A stretch of 11,661 nucleotides of DNA from Micavibrio sp. UBA2020 (lineage in GTDB: Bacteria; Pseudomonadota; Alphaproteobacteria; Micavibrionales; UBA2020). Both the position numbers and the translations under genes were made by a program. Location of the stretch: contig DDBY01000170.1 of assembly GCA_002334985.1 (NCBI GenBank), positions 20,687 to 32,347 on the forward strand. Reading direction: 5' to 3'. Of this stretch, positions 1-7,725 are shown one piece after another (position 1 is the stretch's first letter; every line of letters begins with the position of its first letter). The notes under the pieces are model-generated. The model saw only the letters and a program-made list of their open reading frames with translations. It did no database searches and was not told the origin of the DNA.

Positions 1-2036
1 TCCACGCCTTCGGCGATGACTTTCAGGTTCAGGCTGTGGCCAAGGGCAATGATGGTCTTGGCAATCATGCGGTCGTCGTTGTTGACCAGCGCGTTTCTGA
101 TGAACGACTGGTCGATTTTCAAACGGTCGATGGGGAATTGGCGCAGATAGCTCAGCGAAGAATAGCCCGTACCGAAGTCATCGACGGCCAGCTCGACGCC
201 CAGCTGGTGCAGCTGGTTCAAAATATCGATGGCAACGTGCATGTTTTCCATGAACACGCTTTCGGTCACTTCCAGCTCCAGCCATTTGGGGTCAAGGCCG
301 CTTTCTTTCAGTGCGGTGGCGGTCAGCGCGACGATGTCCGCGCGGTGGAACTGCACGCCCGAAATGTTGACGGCGATGCGGAACGGCGGCAGGCCTTTAT
401 CCTGCCACTGTTTGTTGATTTTGCAGGCGGTTTTCATGACCCACTCGCCAATCGGCACGATAAGGCCGGATTGTTCGGCAACCGGAATGAAATCCGCGGG
501 TGAAATGAAACGTCCGCCTTCTTTGCTGTTGTCGGGGCACCACCAGCGCAGCAGAGCCTCCGCACCAATCATCTGGCCGGTGCGCAAATCGAACTGCGGG
601 TGGAAATAAAGACGCAGCTGGTTCTCGTCGAGTGCGGTGCGCAAATCGCGCAGCATCTGGAAACGCTGCTGTACGGCAAGGTCGAAATCTTCGGAATAAT
701 AACGCACCGTGTCGCGGCCTTCTTCTTTGGCGCGGTTAAGGGCGATGTCGGCGTTTTTGAGAATCTGGCGCGCTTCCATACCGTCGTCCGGGCAGTGCGC
801 GACACCGATGGATACGCGTACCTGAAAACGCTCGTGCAGGATGCTGACGGGCTCTGCCATGGCGTTGAAAATGCGGTCAACCAGCGTGGCGGTGTCGGGG
901 TTGTCTTCTTTCAAAACAACCATGGCCGTAAATTCGTCGGCGCTGGCGCGGGAAATGAGCGAGCCGGGGGGCAGCGCCTTCACGAGACGCTTGCCGATGG
1001 CTTCCAGAAGCTTGTCGCCGAATTCATGACCCATCGTGTCGTTGATGTCCTTGAAATGGTCAAGGTCGATGGCGAATACGGCGAGGCGGCGCTCTTCTTC
1101 CGCCACGCGGTGGCGAATGTTGTCGTCCAGTTTTTCAAGGAAGAAAGTCCGGTTGGGCAGGCCGGTCAGGTTATCGTAATAGGCCAGCTTGTGAATGCGG
1201 TCTTCGGCCTGCGAGCGCAATTTGCGCAGGTTATGTGCGTTCTGGCGGATAAGGTCGTTGGCGATGCGCAGCGCGATGCCGATTTCATCACGGGTTTCGC
1301 GGCGGGCGCGGCGTACATCAGGTTTTTCAGGGTTTTGCGCGGCGCTCAGCAGGTTGTTGCGCAAAACCATCACCGGCTCCAAAAGCCACTGGCCGAGCAC
1401 CAGCATCAAAACGCTGGTCACCAGCCCCGATAGCAAAAGCATGATAAGTACGGATTGCCGGATATGCTGGTTCAGCATCGGCGTGATGCCGGCGGTATAA
1501 AGTTTCACCACAATATTATAAGGGCGGCGGAGCTCCTGCGCGCGCAGGGAAACCTCGTAAAAGCGGCTACTCGCGCTCAGCTGTTGCAGCGGCGTTTCGG
1601 CGTCTGCCGCAGGGCGCAGCATGACGGTATCGCCGAAAATTTGTATCAGGTTGTTATCCAGCCCGTAAACCGCGATGCCGCTAATCATGGTTTCGCTGAA
1701 AAGCCTGTCGGCGGCTTCCTGCGTCAGCGGGGCGCTGAGGGGGTCGCTGGTATCGCTGAGCGAAGAGATAATGAAAACCCGCGCCAGCTCCCGCATTTCG
1801 TAGAGTTTCTGGCGTTTGAAATCGCTGGCCGTCACAAACATGACAACAGCCTGCACGGTCAGGATGGTCAGGAACACGGTGATGGTGATGCGCCAGCTGA
1901 TTTTGCTGCGCCAGACGCGCACAGGGCTGGCCAGATGGTCCCAGAGCGACGCGGCGCGGAATTGCTGCCGGAACGAGCCCGAAAGGGACGTGCCGGTTTT
2001 GCCGACCGGTTTTGGTGTGTTATCCCGCTCTGTCAA
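1..2036 (-). CDS. Membrane-bound HAMP-GGDEF-EAL protein, probable c-di-GMP phosphodiesterase (3' end beyond window)
   Basis: The reading frame is open from a TTG at 2036 to the window edge, giving 678 visible codons; the C-terminus is missing. The order is a short cytoplasmic N-terminus, TM1 (about residues 50-70), a roughly 124-residue periplasmic region with no recognised fold, TM2 (about 195-218), a HAMP-like linker (to about 265), GGDEF (from LAYYDNLTGLPNR, near 286) and EAL (E493-A494-L495). The GGDEF keeps FAIDLDHFKDIND, but its signature reads SADEF (365-369) and no RxxD I-site precedes it, so cyclase activity is doubtful. The EAL keeps EAL, VNISG, ELEVTES, DDFGTGYSSL (D619, D620), KIDQ and AEGVE, so c-di-GMP hydrolysis is likely. 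The start is supported by an in-frame TGA just upstream and AGGGG seven bases before the TTG. The inferred role is a periplasmic signal receptor that lowers c-di-GMP; the ligand is unknown. Confidence 0.93.
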   Translation of the reverse strand, partial: MTERDNTPKPVGKTGTSLSGSFRQQFRAASLWDHLASPVRVWRSKISWRITITVFLTILTVQAVVMFVTASDFKRQKLYEMRELARVFIISSLSDTSDPLSAPLTQEAADRLFSETMISGIAVYGLDNNLIQIFGDTVMLRPAADAETPLQQLSASSRFYEVSLRAQELRRPYNIVVKLYTAGITPMLNQHIRQSVLIMLLLSGLVTSVLMLVLGQWLLEPVMVLRNNLLSAAQNPEKPDVRRARRETRDEIGIALRIANDLIRQNAHNLRKLRSQAEDRIHKLAYYDNLTGLPNRTFFLEKLDDNIRHRVAEEERRLAVFAIDLDHFKDINDTMGHEFGDKLLEAIGKRLVKALPPGSLISRASADEFTAMVVLKEDNPDTATLVDRIFNAMAEPVSILHERFQVRVSIGVAHCPDDGMEARQILKNADIALNRAKEEGRDTVRYYSEDFDLAVQQRFQMLRDLRTALDENQLRLYFHPQFDLRTGQMIGAEALLRWWCPDNSKEGGRFISPADFIPVAEQSGLIVPIGEWVMKTACKINKQWQDKGLPPFRIAVNISGVQFHRADIVALTATALKESGLDPKWLELEVTESVFMENMHVAIDILNQLHQLGVELAVDDFGTGYSSLSYLRQFPIDRLKIDQSFIRNALVNNDDRMIAKTIIALGHSLNLKVIAEGV

Positions 2037-2206
2037 TCACGAACCCCTGTGCCCGTCTGTATCTTGCAGTTCATTTGCAGCTGTCTGCCGTCTCTGACCG
2101 TCCGGAATTTGGACAGCGGCAGTTCCTTAAGATTGTAGATACATTCGCTTAATAAATCATGTAGTCCCGCATGGAATAGGGCGGGATTGTTTACTGTTTT
2201 TAACAT
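2033..2206 (-). CDS. Doubtful 57-codon ORF just upstream of the GGDEF/EAL gene
   Basis: A short frame starts at ATG 2206 (a longer version from 2272 would overlap the dihydroorotase end) and stops at TGA 2033-2035, overlapping the TTG start of the GGDEF/EAL gene by three bases. That arrangement is typical of translational coupling. The predicted peptide begins MLKTVNNPALFHAGLHDLL and resembles no family I know. Against it: no Shine-Dalgarno sequence precedes the ATG, the region is AT-rich, and the frame could be open by chance. It may simply be the untranslated leader of the downstream gene. Confidence 0.2.
   Translation of the reverse strand: MLKTVNNPALFHAGLHDLLSECIYNLKELPLSKFRTVRDGRQLQMNCKIQTGTGVRD
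2160..2190. repeat. Small inverted repeat in the leader of the GGDEF/EAL gene
   Basis: TCCCGC and GCGGGA form a perfect 6-bp stem around a 10-base loop inside the roughly 200-bp gap between the dihydroorotase and GGDEF/EAL genes. It is followed by T-rich sequence only when read on the plus strand, where no gene ends. It is therefore an unconvincing terminator for the minus-strand dihydroorotase and may be a leader hairpin or chance. Confidence 0.3.
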
Positions 2207-2237
2207 AAACGCGCGTTTTTTATTGATTTTCTTTATT

Positions 2238-3632
2238 TTATCCGCAGCAGGTATGCGCGGGCGGGGTGACATTCTCGGCGCCGGTGATGGTTGATTCTAT
2301 CAAGGTTTCCTCAAACCGTGCGGGGGTGCCGAGGGGGCGCTTCAGCGTGATTTCATCATCCCACATCGCGACCTGCCCGCGCAAAACCGTGCCCACGCAC
2401 CAGCCTGTGACCTGCATACCATCGTAGGGCGTCCAGCCGCATTTGCTTTTAATCCAGCGGTTGGTGATTTTACGCGCGGCTTTCAAATCCACCACAGCGA
2501 AGTCGGCGTCGTATCCGGCGGCAATGCGGCCTTTGCCGCAAATGCCGTAAACGCGCTGCGGCCCATGCGCCAGCAAATCGACAAGGCGCATCAGGCTCAG
2601 GCGGCCTTCGTGCACATGGTTCAGCATCACGGGCAGCATGGTTTGCACGCCCGGCATGCCGCTTGGCGAGGCCGGATATGTTTTGGCTTTTTCATCCAGC
2701 GTATGCGGCGCGTGGTCGGAGCCGAGCGTATCTACAACGCCGCTGTTAATCGCAGCCCACAGCGCATCACGATGTTCGCGCGTGCGGATGGGCGGGTTCA
2801 TTTGTGCGCGCGTGCCGATACGCTCGTAACAATCCGGTGCGAAAAGCGTCAGGTGCTGCGGCGTGGTTTCAACTGTAGCAATGTCTTTATGCGCGGCCAG
2901 AAAGGCCATTTCATCGGCGCTGGTAACATGCAGAAAATGCAATCTGCGGCCGCTTTTACGGCCAAGGGCAACGGCGCGCTTGACGGCCAGCAGCGCACAT
3001 TCGGCATCGCGCCATTCGGGGTGGGTTTTAACATCCTGGCTGTCTGTGGCGATAGACTTGCGCGCCACCAGCCGCGCTTCGTCCTCCGCATGCAAGCACA
3101 GGCGGCGGCTGCCGGATTGCATGATTTTCAAAATCGTTTCGTCTTCCGCCGCCAAAAGCGCACCGGTGGACGAGCCCATAAAAACCTTCACGCCGCTGCA
3201 GCCGGCAAGCCGTTCCAACTCGTGCAGATAATGCGCATTCCCATCGCAGCCGCCCATGTAAAAGGCGTAATCGCACCAGGCGCGGCCTTGCGCGCGCTGC
3301 ATTTTATCCCTGTGCGTTTCCGCCGTAATTGTCAGGGGCTCGGTGTTCGGCATTTCAAAGATGGTGGTGACGCCGCCTGCAATCGCCGCCAGCGTGCCCG
3401 TTGAAATGTCTTCTTTGTGCGTCAGGCCCGGTTCGCGGAAGTGTACATGGCTGTCGATAACGCCGGGCATGATGTGCAGCCCGGTACAATCGATGGTCTG
3501 TGCAGATTTGGCGGCGCCCAGCGTGCCGATGGCGGCAATGCGCCCGCCTACAACACCGATATCTGTTTTGGTTTCCCCCGCAGGCAGGCAAACCGTGCCG
3601 CCGGACAGAACAAGGTCAAAATTTTGTGTCAT
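2238..3632 (-). CDS. pyrC: Dihydroorotase (class I, alphaproteobacterial type)
   Basis: It closes the ring of N-carbamoyl-aspartate to give dihydroorotate, the third step of de novo pyrimidine synthesis, in the cytoplasm. From the ATG at 3632 it is 464 residues, normal for class I enzymes. The amidohydrolase metal ligands are visible: H62 and H64 in DSHVHFREPG, K149 in GVKVFMGSSTG (the likely carbamylated lysine), H181 in CLHAEDE, H235 in LHFLHVTS and D306 in GSDHAPHT. An in-frame ATG at 3644 (MSPFMTQ) and a TTG at 3680 are alternative starts. I prefer 3632 because relatives begin at MTQ-FDL and a GAG lies seven bases upstream, though this signal is weak. The gene stands alone, divergent from the cysS cluster. 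An allantoinase or hydantoinase is the only realistic alternative, but the overall sequence matches the dihydroorotase subgroup. Confidence 0.93.
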   Translation of the reverse strand: MTQNFDLVLSGGTVCLPAGETKTDIGVVGGRIAAIGTLGAAKSAQTIDCTGLHIMPGVIDSHVHFREPGLTHKEDISTGTLAAIAGGVTTIFEMPNTEPLTITAETHRDKMQRAQGRAWCDYAFYMGGCDGNAHYLHELERLAGCSGVKVFMGSSTGALLAAEDETILKIMQSGSRRLCLHAEDEARLVARKSIATDSQDVKTHPEWRDAECALLAVKRAVALGRKSGRRLHFLHVTSADEMAFLAAHKDIATVETTPQHLTLFAPDCYERIGTRAQMNPPIRTREHRDALWAAINSGVVDTLGSDHAPHTLDEKAKTYPASPSGMPGVQTMLPVMLNHVHEGRLSLMRLVDLLAHGPQRVYGICGKGRIAAGYDADFAVVDLKAARKITNRWIKSKCGWTPYDGMQVTGWCVGTVLRGQVAMWDDEITLKRPLGTPARFEETLIESTITGAENVTPPAHTCCG

Positions 3633-3695
3633 AAAGGGACTCATTTTTGCCAAAAAACCTGCTATCTTGTAGCACGGCAAACAAAGGTAATCCTA

Positions 3696-4004
3696 ATGGA
3701 GTTTTTGCAAAACATCGGCAGCAATCATCCGCCCGTAGAAGAGGCGGAGGTCAAGGTTGACCTGCGCGGTATGGAAAAGCCGGACGCGCTGGAAAAGCTC
3801 GACCACGTTGTCAAATATTGCAAACGCTCCTCCGCAAAAACGCTGTATGTGCAGTTCGACCCCGCGCGTCCTGGCGGCGGCGAGACGTTGTTCCAGCCTG
3901 TGGCGCGCTATTTCAAATTCGAAAAATACAACGGCTATGTGCTGCAGGCGGCGCCTGTGATGCGCGATGACAGCGGCGGTTTTTTCGTGACATTCAAGCT
4001 CTAG
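3696..4004 (+). CDS. Small Smr-like protein, diverged, first gene of the cysS cluster
   Basis: It encodes 102 residues from the ATG at 3696, preceded by AAAGG with 8-base spacing. The pattern recalls the Smr (MutS2 C-terminal) domain: VDLRGMEKPDALEKLDHVV (21-39) resembles the DLRG/DLHG-x-EAL opening, followed by a strand (KTLYVQF), a helix, and an ending GGFFVTFKL like the family's GGxGxTxVxL. The usual nuclease-associated HGxG motif is absent; the place is taken by FDPARPGGGE (54-63). This is pattern recognition, not a search result. If it is Smr-like it may have lost nuclease activity and bind nucleic acid only. Its stop lies 18 bases before cysS, so the two are probably co-transcribed. Confidence 0.75.
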   Translation: MEFLQNIGSNHPPVEEAEVKVDLRGMEKPDALEKLDHVVKYCKRSSAKTLYVQFDPARPGGGETLFQPVARYFKFEKYNGYVLQAAPVMRDDSGGFFVTFKL

Positions 4005-4022
4005 GCCAGACTGTAAGCAGCC

Positions 4023-5390
4023 ATGACGATTTACATCCACAACACGATGACGCGGCAAAAAGAAGAATTTCGTCCGATTGACGAAAAAAACGTGCGCGTC
4101 TATGCCTGCGGCCCGACGGTTTATAACTATGCGCATATCGGCAATGCGCGGCCTGCGGTGGTGTTTGACCTGCTCGCGCGGTTGTTGCGTCAGGTCTATG
4201 GTGACAAGCACGTCACCTATAGCCGCAACATCACCGATATCGACGATAAAATCATCCAGTCTTCGCAGGAAACGGGGGAGCCGATTGCGGCCATCACCGA
4301 AAAATATGCGAAGATTTATAACGAAGACATGGGCGCGCTTGGCGTCGGTATCCCCGACCATCAGCCGCGCGCCACAGATTACATCCCGCAGATGCTGGAT
4401 ATGATACAAAAACTTATCGATGGCGGTCATGCCTATGCAGCCGAAGGCCATGTGCTGTTCCATGTGCCGTCATGGCCGGAATATGGCGGGCTGTCACGCC
4501 GCAGCCGTGATGATTTGATTGCCGGCGCGCGTGTCGAGGTTGCGCCCTATAAAAAAGACCCTGCGGACTTTGTGCTGTGGAAACCGTCCGATGACGCGCA
4601 GCCCGGCTGGGATAGCCCGTGGGGTCGCGGCCGTCCGGGCTGGCATCTTGAATGCTCTGCCATGAACGCCAGTATCAACGGCGCGCATTTCGACATTCAT
4701 GCAGGCGGTGAAGATTTGATTTTCCCCCACCATGAAAATGAAATTGCCCAAAGCACCTGCGCGCACGGCGGGCAGAAATACGCGAATTACTGGATGCACA
4801 ACGGGCATTTGATGGTCGAGGGGCAGAAAATGTCCAAATCCCTCGGCAATTTCCTGCTGGTGCACGACCTCATCAAAGAATACCCGCCGGAAGCGCTGCG
4901 TCTTGTGCTGCTTTCCGCCCATTACCGTCAGCCGTTCGACTTTACGGCGGCGGGGGTGGAACAGGCGAAAAAAACGCTCGACCGTTATTACGGTTTTCTG
5001 CGCGACCATGCCGATGTGCCGGATATGGACGTTGCAATGCCGCCTGCCTTTCTGGCAGCGCTTGAAGACGACCTCAACACGCCAAAGGCGCTTGCCGAGC
5101 TGGCGCAGATTGCCAAGGGCTTTTCGTCCGACAAGACAAAGGCCAAGGCTGAATTGAAAGCCGCGGGCAAACTGCTCGGCCTTTTGCAGCAAGACCCGCA
5201 GGCGTGGTTTCAGGGCGCACCTGCGCAAGAGGGCCTTGATGCCGAAGCAATTGATAAAATGATTGCCGCGCGGCGCGATGCGCGCGCGCAAAAAAACTTT
5301 GCCGAGTCCGACCGTATCCGCGATGCGCTGGCGGCGGCAGGCATTATTATCGAAGATGGCCCGCAGGGCACGACATGGAGGCGTCAATGA
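4023..5390 (+). CDS. cysS: Cysteinyl-tRNA synthetase
   Basis: A class I aminoacyl-tRNA synthetase that charges tRNA-Cys using ATP and cysteine, as a cytoplasmic monomer. It has 455 residues, the normal length. Visible signatures are the HIGH-type motif as HIGN at 38-41 within [13 protein letters not shown], the KMSKS loop at 269-273 ([10 protein letters not shown]), and the structural zinc site that selects cysteine: C29, C211 (LECSAMN), H236 and E240 (PHHENEIAQ). These spacings agree with the E. coli enzyme. The start ATG has a weak Shine-Dalgarno, 18 bases after the Smr-like gene. Its stop overlaps the next start as ATGA, indicating translational coupling to the zinc-finger gene. Confidence 0.98.
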   Translation: MTIYIHNTMTRQKEEFRPIDEKNVRVYACGPTVYNYAHIGNARPAVVFDLLARLLRQVYGDKHVTYSRNITDIDDKIIQSSQETGEPIAAITEKYAKIYNEDMGALGVGIPDHQPRATDYIPQMLDMIQKLIDGGHAYAAEGHVLFHVPSWPEYGGLSRRSRDDLIAGARVEVAPYKKDPADFVLWKPSDDAQPGWDSPWGRGRPGWHLECSAMNASINGAHFDIHAGGEDLIFPHHENEIAQSTCAHGGQKYANYWMHNGHLMVEGQKMSKSLGNFLLVHDLIKEYPPEALRLVLLSAHYRQPFDFTAAGVEQAKKTLDRYYGFLRDHADVPDMDVAMPPAFLAALEDDLNTPKALAELAQIAKGFSSDKTKAKAELKAAGKLLGLLQQDPQAWFQGAPAQEGLDAEAIDKMIAARRDARAQKNFAESDRIRDALAAAGIIIEDGPQGTTWRRQ

Positions 5391-5587
5391 GCACACAACA
5401 CCCCGAAATTCTTCTGGTTCCCGAAAACATGGAACAGGTCGCCTGCAACGGTGGCGGCGGCGCGCTGGGCCACCCGAAGGTCTATTACACTTTTCACGGT
5501 CAGGACGACGTGGTTTGCGGCTATTGCGACCGCCTGTTCACCAAGCAGCCGCAAGACGGCGCCAAGCCGTATAAAACGGCGGCCTGA
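5387..5587 (+). CDS. CHCC-type zinc-finger protein, NDUFS6-like
   Basis: This 66-residue protein carries a CHCC zinc-binding motif: C20, H29 (GHPKVYYTF), C44 and C47 (VCGYCDRLF). The pattern matches the zf-CHCC family, whose eukaryotic member is the complex I subunit NDUFS6. Alphaproteobacterial complex I can carry a homologue, so a role as complex I accessory or assembly factor is plausible but inferred. Two in-frame ATGs exist (5375 and 5387). I chose 5387 because GGAGG sits five bases before it and because it makes the ATGA overlap with cysS. The fixed cysteines could also serve a general zinc-binding role. Confidence 0.9.
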   Translation: MSTQHPEILLVPENMEQVACNGGGGALGHPKVYYTFHGQDDVVCGYCDRLFTKQPQDGAKPYKTAA

Positions 5588-5596
5588 GTAATCGCT

Positions 5597-6082
5597 TTGA
5601 CGGGCGAAACGCCAACTCCCGACGCGATGCCCCCCGACGAAATGTTGGATGACGACGCGCTGGTGGCTGTTTACAACCGCCGCTTGCTCGATTTGGCCGC
5701 GGGGGCGGAAAATCCGCTACGGCTGGAAAACTCGCAGCTGAGCGCACGCGCCGTCAGCCCTATTTGCGGCAGTGACATCACCGTTGATTTGAATGTTGAT
5801 GCGGACGGCCGTGTGACGGGTTTTGGTTTCGATGTCAAAGCCTGCGCCCTCACCAAAACCGTCGTATCCGTGATGCGTACGGCGATTATCGGAAAGACGC
5901 GCGCGGAAATCATCGCAGCGGGCGCGGCGCTTGAATCCATGCTTGACGGTCATGACATGCGGCCGTCCGGTGACTGGGCGGCGCTGGAAATTCTCGCGCC
6001 TGTGCGTGATTACCCTGCGCGGCATAATTCCATTTTGCTGCCTTTCGAGGCGGCCGATAAAGCTTTTGCACAAAAATCATAA
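5597..6082 (+). CDS. IscU/NifU-like iron-sulfur cluster scaffold protein
   Basis: This 161-residue protein resembles the N-terminal NifU/IscU scaffold domain that holds nascent Fe-S clusters. Ligand motifs are SPICGSDI (C57, D60) and KACALTK (C83). The third expected cysteine is replaced: the C-terminal motif reads PVRDYPARHNSILL with H143 near that place. To my recollection this Arg-His variant is normal in the alphaproteobacterial family and not a defect. The start is uncertain: TTG 5597 has only a weak GAG before it, while ATG 5627 or 5642 would give a length closer to relatives. It follows the zinc-finger gene by 9 bases. It may supply Fe-S clusters or act as carrier; the standalone scaffold's exact client is unknown. 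Confidence 0.88.
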   Translation: MTGETPTPDAMPPDEMLDDDALVAVYNRRLLDLAAGAENPLRLENSQLSARAVSPICGSDITVDLNVDADGRVTGFGFDVKACALTKTVVSVMRTAIIGKTRAEIIAAGAALESMLDGHDMRPSGDWAALEILAPVRDYPARHNSILLPFEAADKAFAQKS

Positions 6083-6092
6083 GGAGCGGAAC

Positions 6093-6671
6093 ATGGACGC
6101 AAAATTCAAGGCGGAGCGCAAAGCCGCGCTCGCCGAAATTCAATCGGCATTTATGCAGAAAATGGACGCGCTTGCCAAAGAGGGCATCAAATACGCCGAC
6201 AACAGCAAGCTTTCGCTGCCCGAAATGATGGAGGCACAGGAAAAATTCCGCTGGACGCCTGCCGTTTTGGCCGCGGCGGTTGATTTGCAGGCGGATAAGC
6301 CGCTCAAGGAAATATTTGCGCGCGTGAGCAAGCGCTACGCCCCGCCCGCAGGCTTTCCGCGCAAGTCTCCCGCCGGTCTGGCCGAAGATTTACAGCGTGA
6401 CGAGCGCCAGAGCGGCCGCGACAGCGCCTTCGCCGATATCCGCCGTATGCTGGACATCGCGGAGCGTGATTTCGACATGACCTACCGCGCGCTTAGCCGC
6501 GACGAAGTGCAATATTTCCTTAAAAAACATCCCATCGGCGAAGAGCACATCCGCTTCGCGCACAAAGAAAACCAGCGTCATTTTATGAAGGAATCTATTC
6601 GCGAAGTGCGCGCCGTTCTCGACAGTTTGCAAAATCCGGCGCCGCCTGTGCCGAAGCCCCCTGCACCATAA
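6093..6671 (+). CDS. Conserved-looking protein of unknown function, last gene of the cysS cluster
   Basis: The gene encodes 192 residues, with no family recognised. The start at 6093 is firm: AAGGAG lies six bases upstream and ten bases separate it from the scaffold gene. The sequence is highly charged and mostly helical in appearance, with a Lys/Glu/Ala-rich N-terminus (MDAKFKAERKAALAEIQSAF), a central segment rich in Arg and Asp, and a Pro-rich tail (NPAPPVPKPPAP). There is no signal peptide, membrane segment or cysteine motif, so it is probably cytoplasmic. It is followed at once by a strong terminator, making it the last gene of the transcript with cysS and the Fe-S scaffold. Confidence 0.85.
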   Translation: MDAKFKAERKAALAEIQSAFMQKMDALAKEGIKYADNSKLSLPEMMEAQEKFRWTPAVLAAAVDLQADKPLKEIFARVSKRYAPPAGFPRKSPAGLAEDLQRDERQSGRDSAFADIRRMLDIAERDFDMTYRALSRDEVQYFLKKHPIGEEHIRFAHKENQRHFMKESIREVRAVLDSLQNPAPPVPKPPAP

Positions 6672-6680
6672 AGGCTACAA

Positions 6681-6723
6681 AACAAAAAAGCGGCCATGCA
6701 ACAACGCAGGCCGCTTTTTTGTT
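6681..6723. terminator. Strong bidirectional intrinsic terminator
   Basis: The arms AACAAAAAAGCGGCC (6681-6695) and GGCCGCTTTTTTGTT (6709-6723) are perfect 15-bp complements around a 13-base loop. The GC core GCGGCC is flanked by A6 and T6 runs, so it works in both directions. It ends the plus-strand cysS cluster and, on the minus strand, the four-repeat gene that stops at 6737. Confidence 0.93.
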
Positions 6724-6736
6724 GAAGTGTGCCGTA

Positions 6737-7663
6737 TCAAGGCGTGCGCGGTTTTGCCGGTTTGGCGGCACCTTGCGGTTTTGATTGCGCAGCGGCGACA
6801 ATTTCATTGAATGAATTTTCGCGCGCGGCGGCGGTGTTGAAATAAGCGCGGACAGCTTCCGGATACGGGTTCGTCGGGGTTTTGGGCCGCTCAAGGCTCA
6901 TGCCATACTTGTTTTCCGATTTTTCGTTGGTATGAAAACGGATGGAGGTAAAAACATCCGGCGTAACGTAAATGGCACGGCTGGCCCCCGCGATATGCGT
7001 CAGCCCGCCGTGGGCGTCGGCGATTTTTGCGGCAAGGGCAAGGCGCGCGCTCTCTTCCTCTGCGCGGGTCATGCTGATTTTATATTCAGGGTCGTTCACT
7101 TGTACGTCGAGCGAGCCGGAGGCCTTGAAAACGACATTCACCTGACCGCCATCATCGCGGATTTCCTGCACCGATGCAGGGTCGATGTAAAGCGCTGCGG
7201 GTCTGCTCCAGCGGGCATGCGCCTCGTCGGGCAGTATCTCCATCAGCTCTTTGCCGCTCTTGCGCACGGCTTCCAGCAGCGTTGTGACTTCCGCAGGGGT
7301 GGCTTCGTAGTTTTCTTCCCAGCCAACGCCGCGCACGCCGGCGATGATGCCTTGCGTGCCGTCCTGCGAGACGGGGGTAATCGTCGCAAAAGTCACCGCG
7401 TGCGGTGCGATAAAATGCGGATATTCCGTGCCGCCATGACGCAGCGGCAGGGCGATAAGCGGGTTGCCTGCACCGGCCAGTTTTTGCAGCAGGTCGTCGG
7501 CGTCTATGTTCCAGCCTTTCATTTCAAGCGCGTAGAGAAGGCCGTTTTCACCGAAAATCGCCATCTCCCCCTTTTCGGGGAAAACATGAATCCCCGTGAC
7601 GCTGTGCGCGTCTATAAATGTGGGATTGTCGTGGGACGTTGTGATGTTGATAAGGTTTTTCAT
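6737..7663 (-). CDS. Unrecognised protein built of four degenerate ~60-70-residue repeats
   Basis: From ATG 7663 it encodes 308 residues (a TTG codon directly before could add one); GGAGA lies about ten bases upstream. I recognise no named family. Four units can be lined up by hand, beginning near residues 16, 83, 157 and 228: TFIDAHSVTGI, HFIAPHAVTFATI, LYIDPASVQEI and IYVTPDVFTSI, i.e. [FY]-[IV]-x-[PAT]-x-x-[VF]-x-x-[IA]. Each continues with a strand-turn-strand and a helix. This rhythm recalls the short beta-rich FlbD/DUF370 type of fold, but that is only a resemblance. There is no signal peptide or TM helix; the tail is Lys/Pro/Ala-rich. It is monocistronic, convergent with the cysS cluster and divergent from Hsp20. 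Confidence 0.85.
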   Translation of the reverse strand: MKNLINITTSHDNPTFIDAHSVTGIHVFPEKGEMAIFGENGLLYALEMKGWNIDADDLLQKLAGAGNPLIALPLRHGGTEYPHFIAPHAVTFATITPVSQDGTQGIIAGVRGVGWEENYEATPAEVTTLLEAVRKSGKELMEILPDEAHARWSRPAALYIDPASVQEIRDDGGQVNVVFKASGSLDVQVNDPEYKISMTRAEEESARLALAAKIADAHGGLTHIAGASRAIYVTPDVFTSIRFHTNEKSENKYGMSLERPKTPTNPYPEAVRAYFNTAAARENSFNEIVAAAQSKPQGAAKPAKPRTP

Positions 7664-7694
7664 CAAAAAGAATCTCCGTATGTGAATGCGGCGG

Positions 7695-7722
7695 ATAATA
7701 AACAGCTTTTATGATATGTCAA
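7695..7722 (-). promoter_or_regulatory. Near-consensus sigma-70 promoter of the four-repeat gene
   Basis: On the minus strand TTGACA (7722-7717, 6/6) and TATTAT (7700-7695, 5/6) are separated by 16 bases. Transcription would begin about 25 bases before the ATG at 7663, leaving room for the GGAGA ribosome site. Confidence 0.75.
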
Positions 7723-7725
7723 ATT

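Noticed and set aside
36..2138. Long plus-strand open frames across the GGDEF/EAL gene
   Set aside because: They are antisense to a frame with clear GGDEF and EAL motifs; open antisense frames are expected in GC-rich codon use.
4494..5396. A 300-codon minus-strand frame across cysS
   Set aside because: It lies antisense to an unmistakable cysteinyl-tRNA synthetase and has no recognisable domain.
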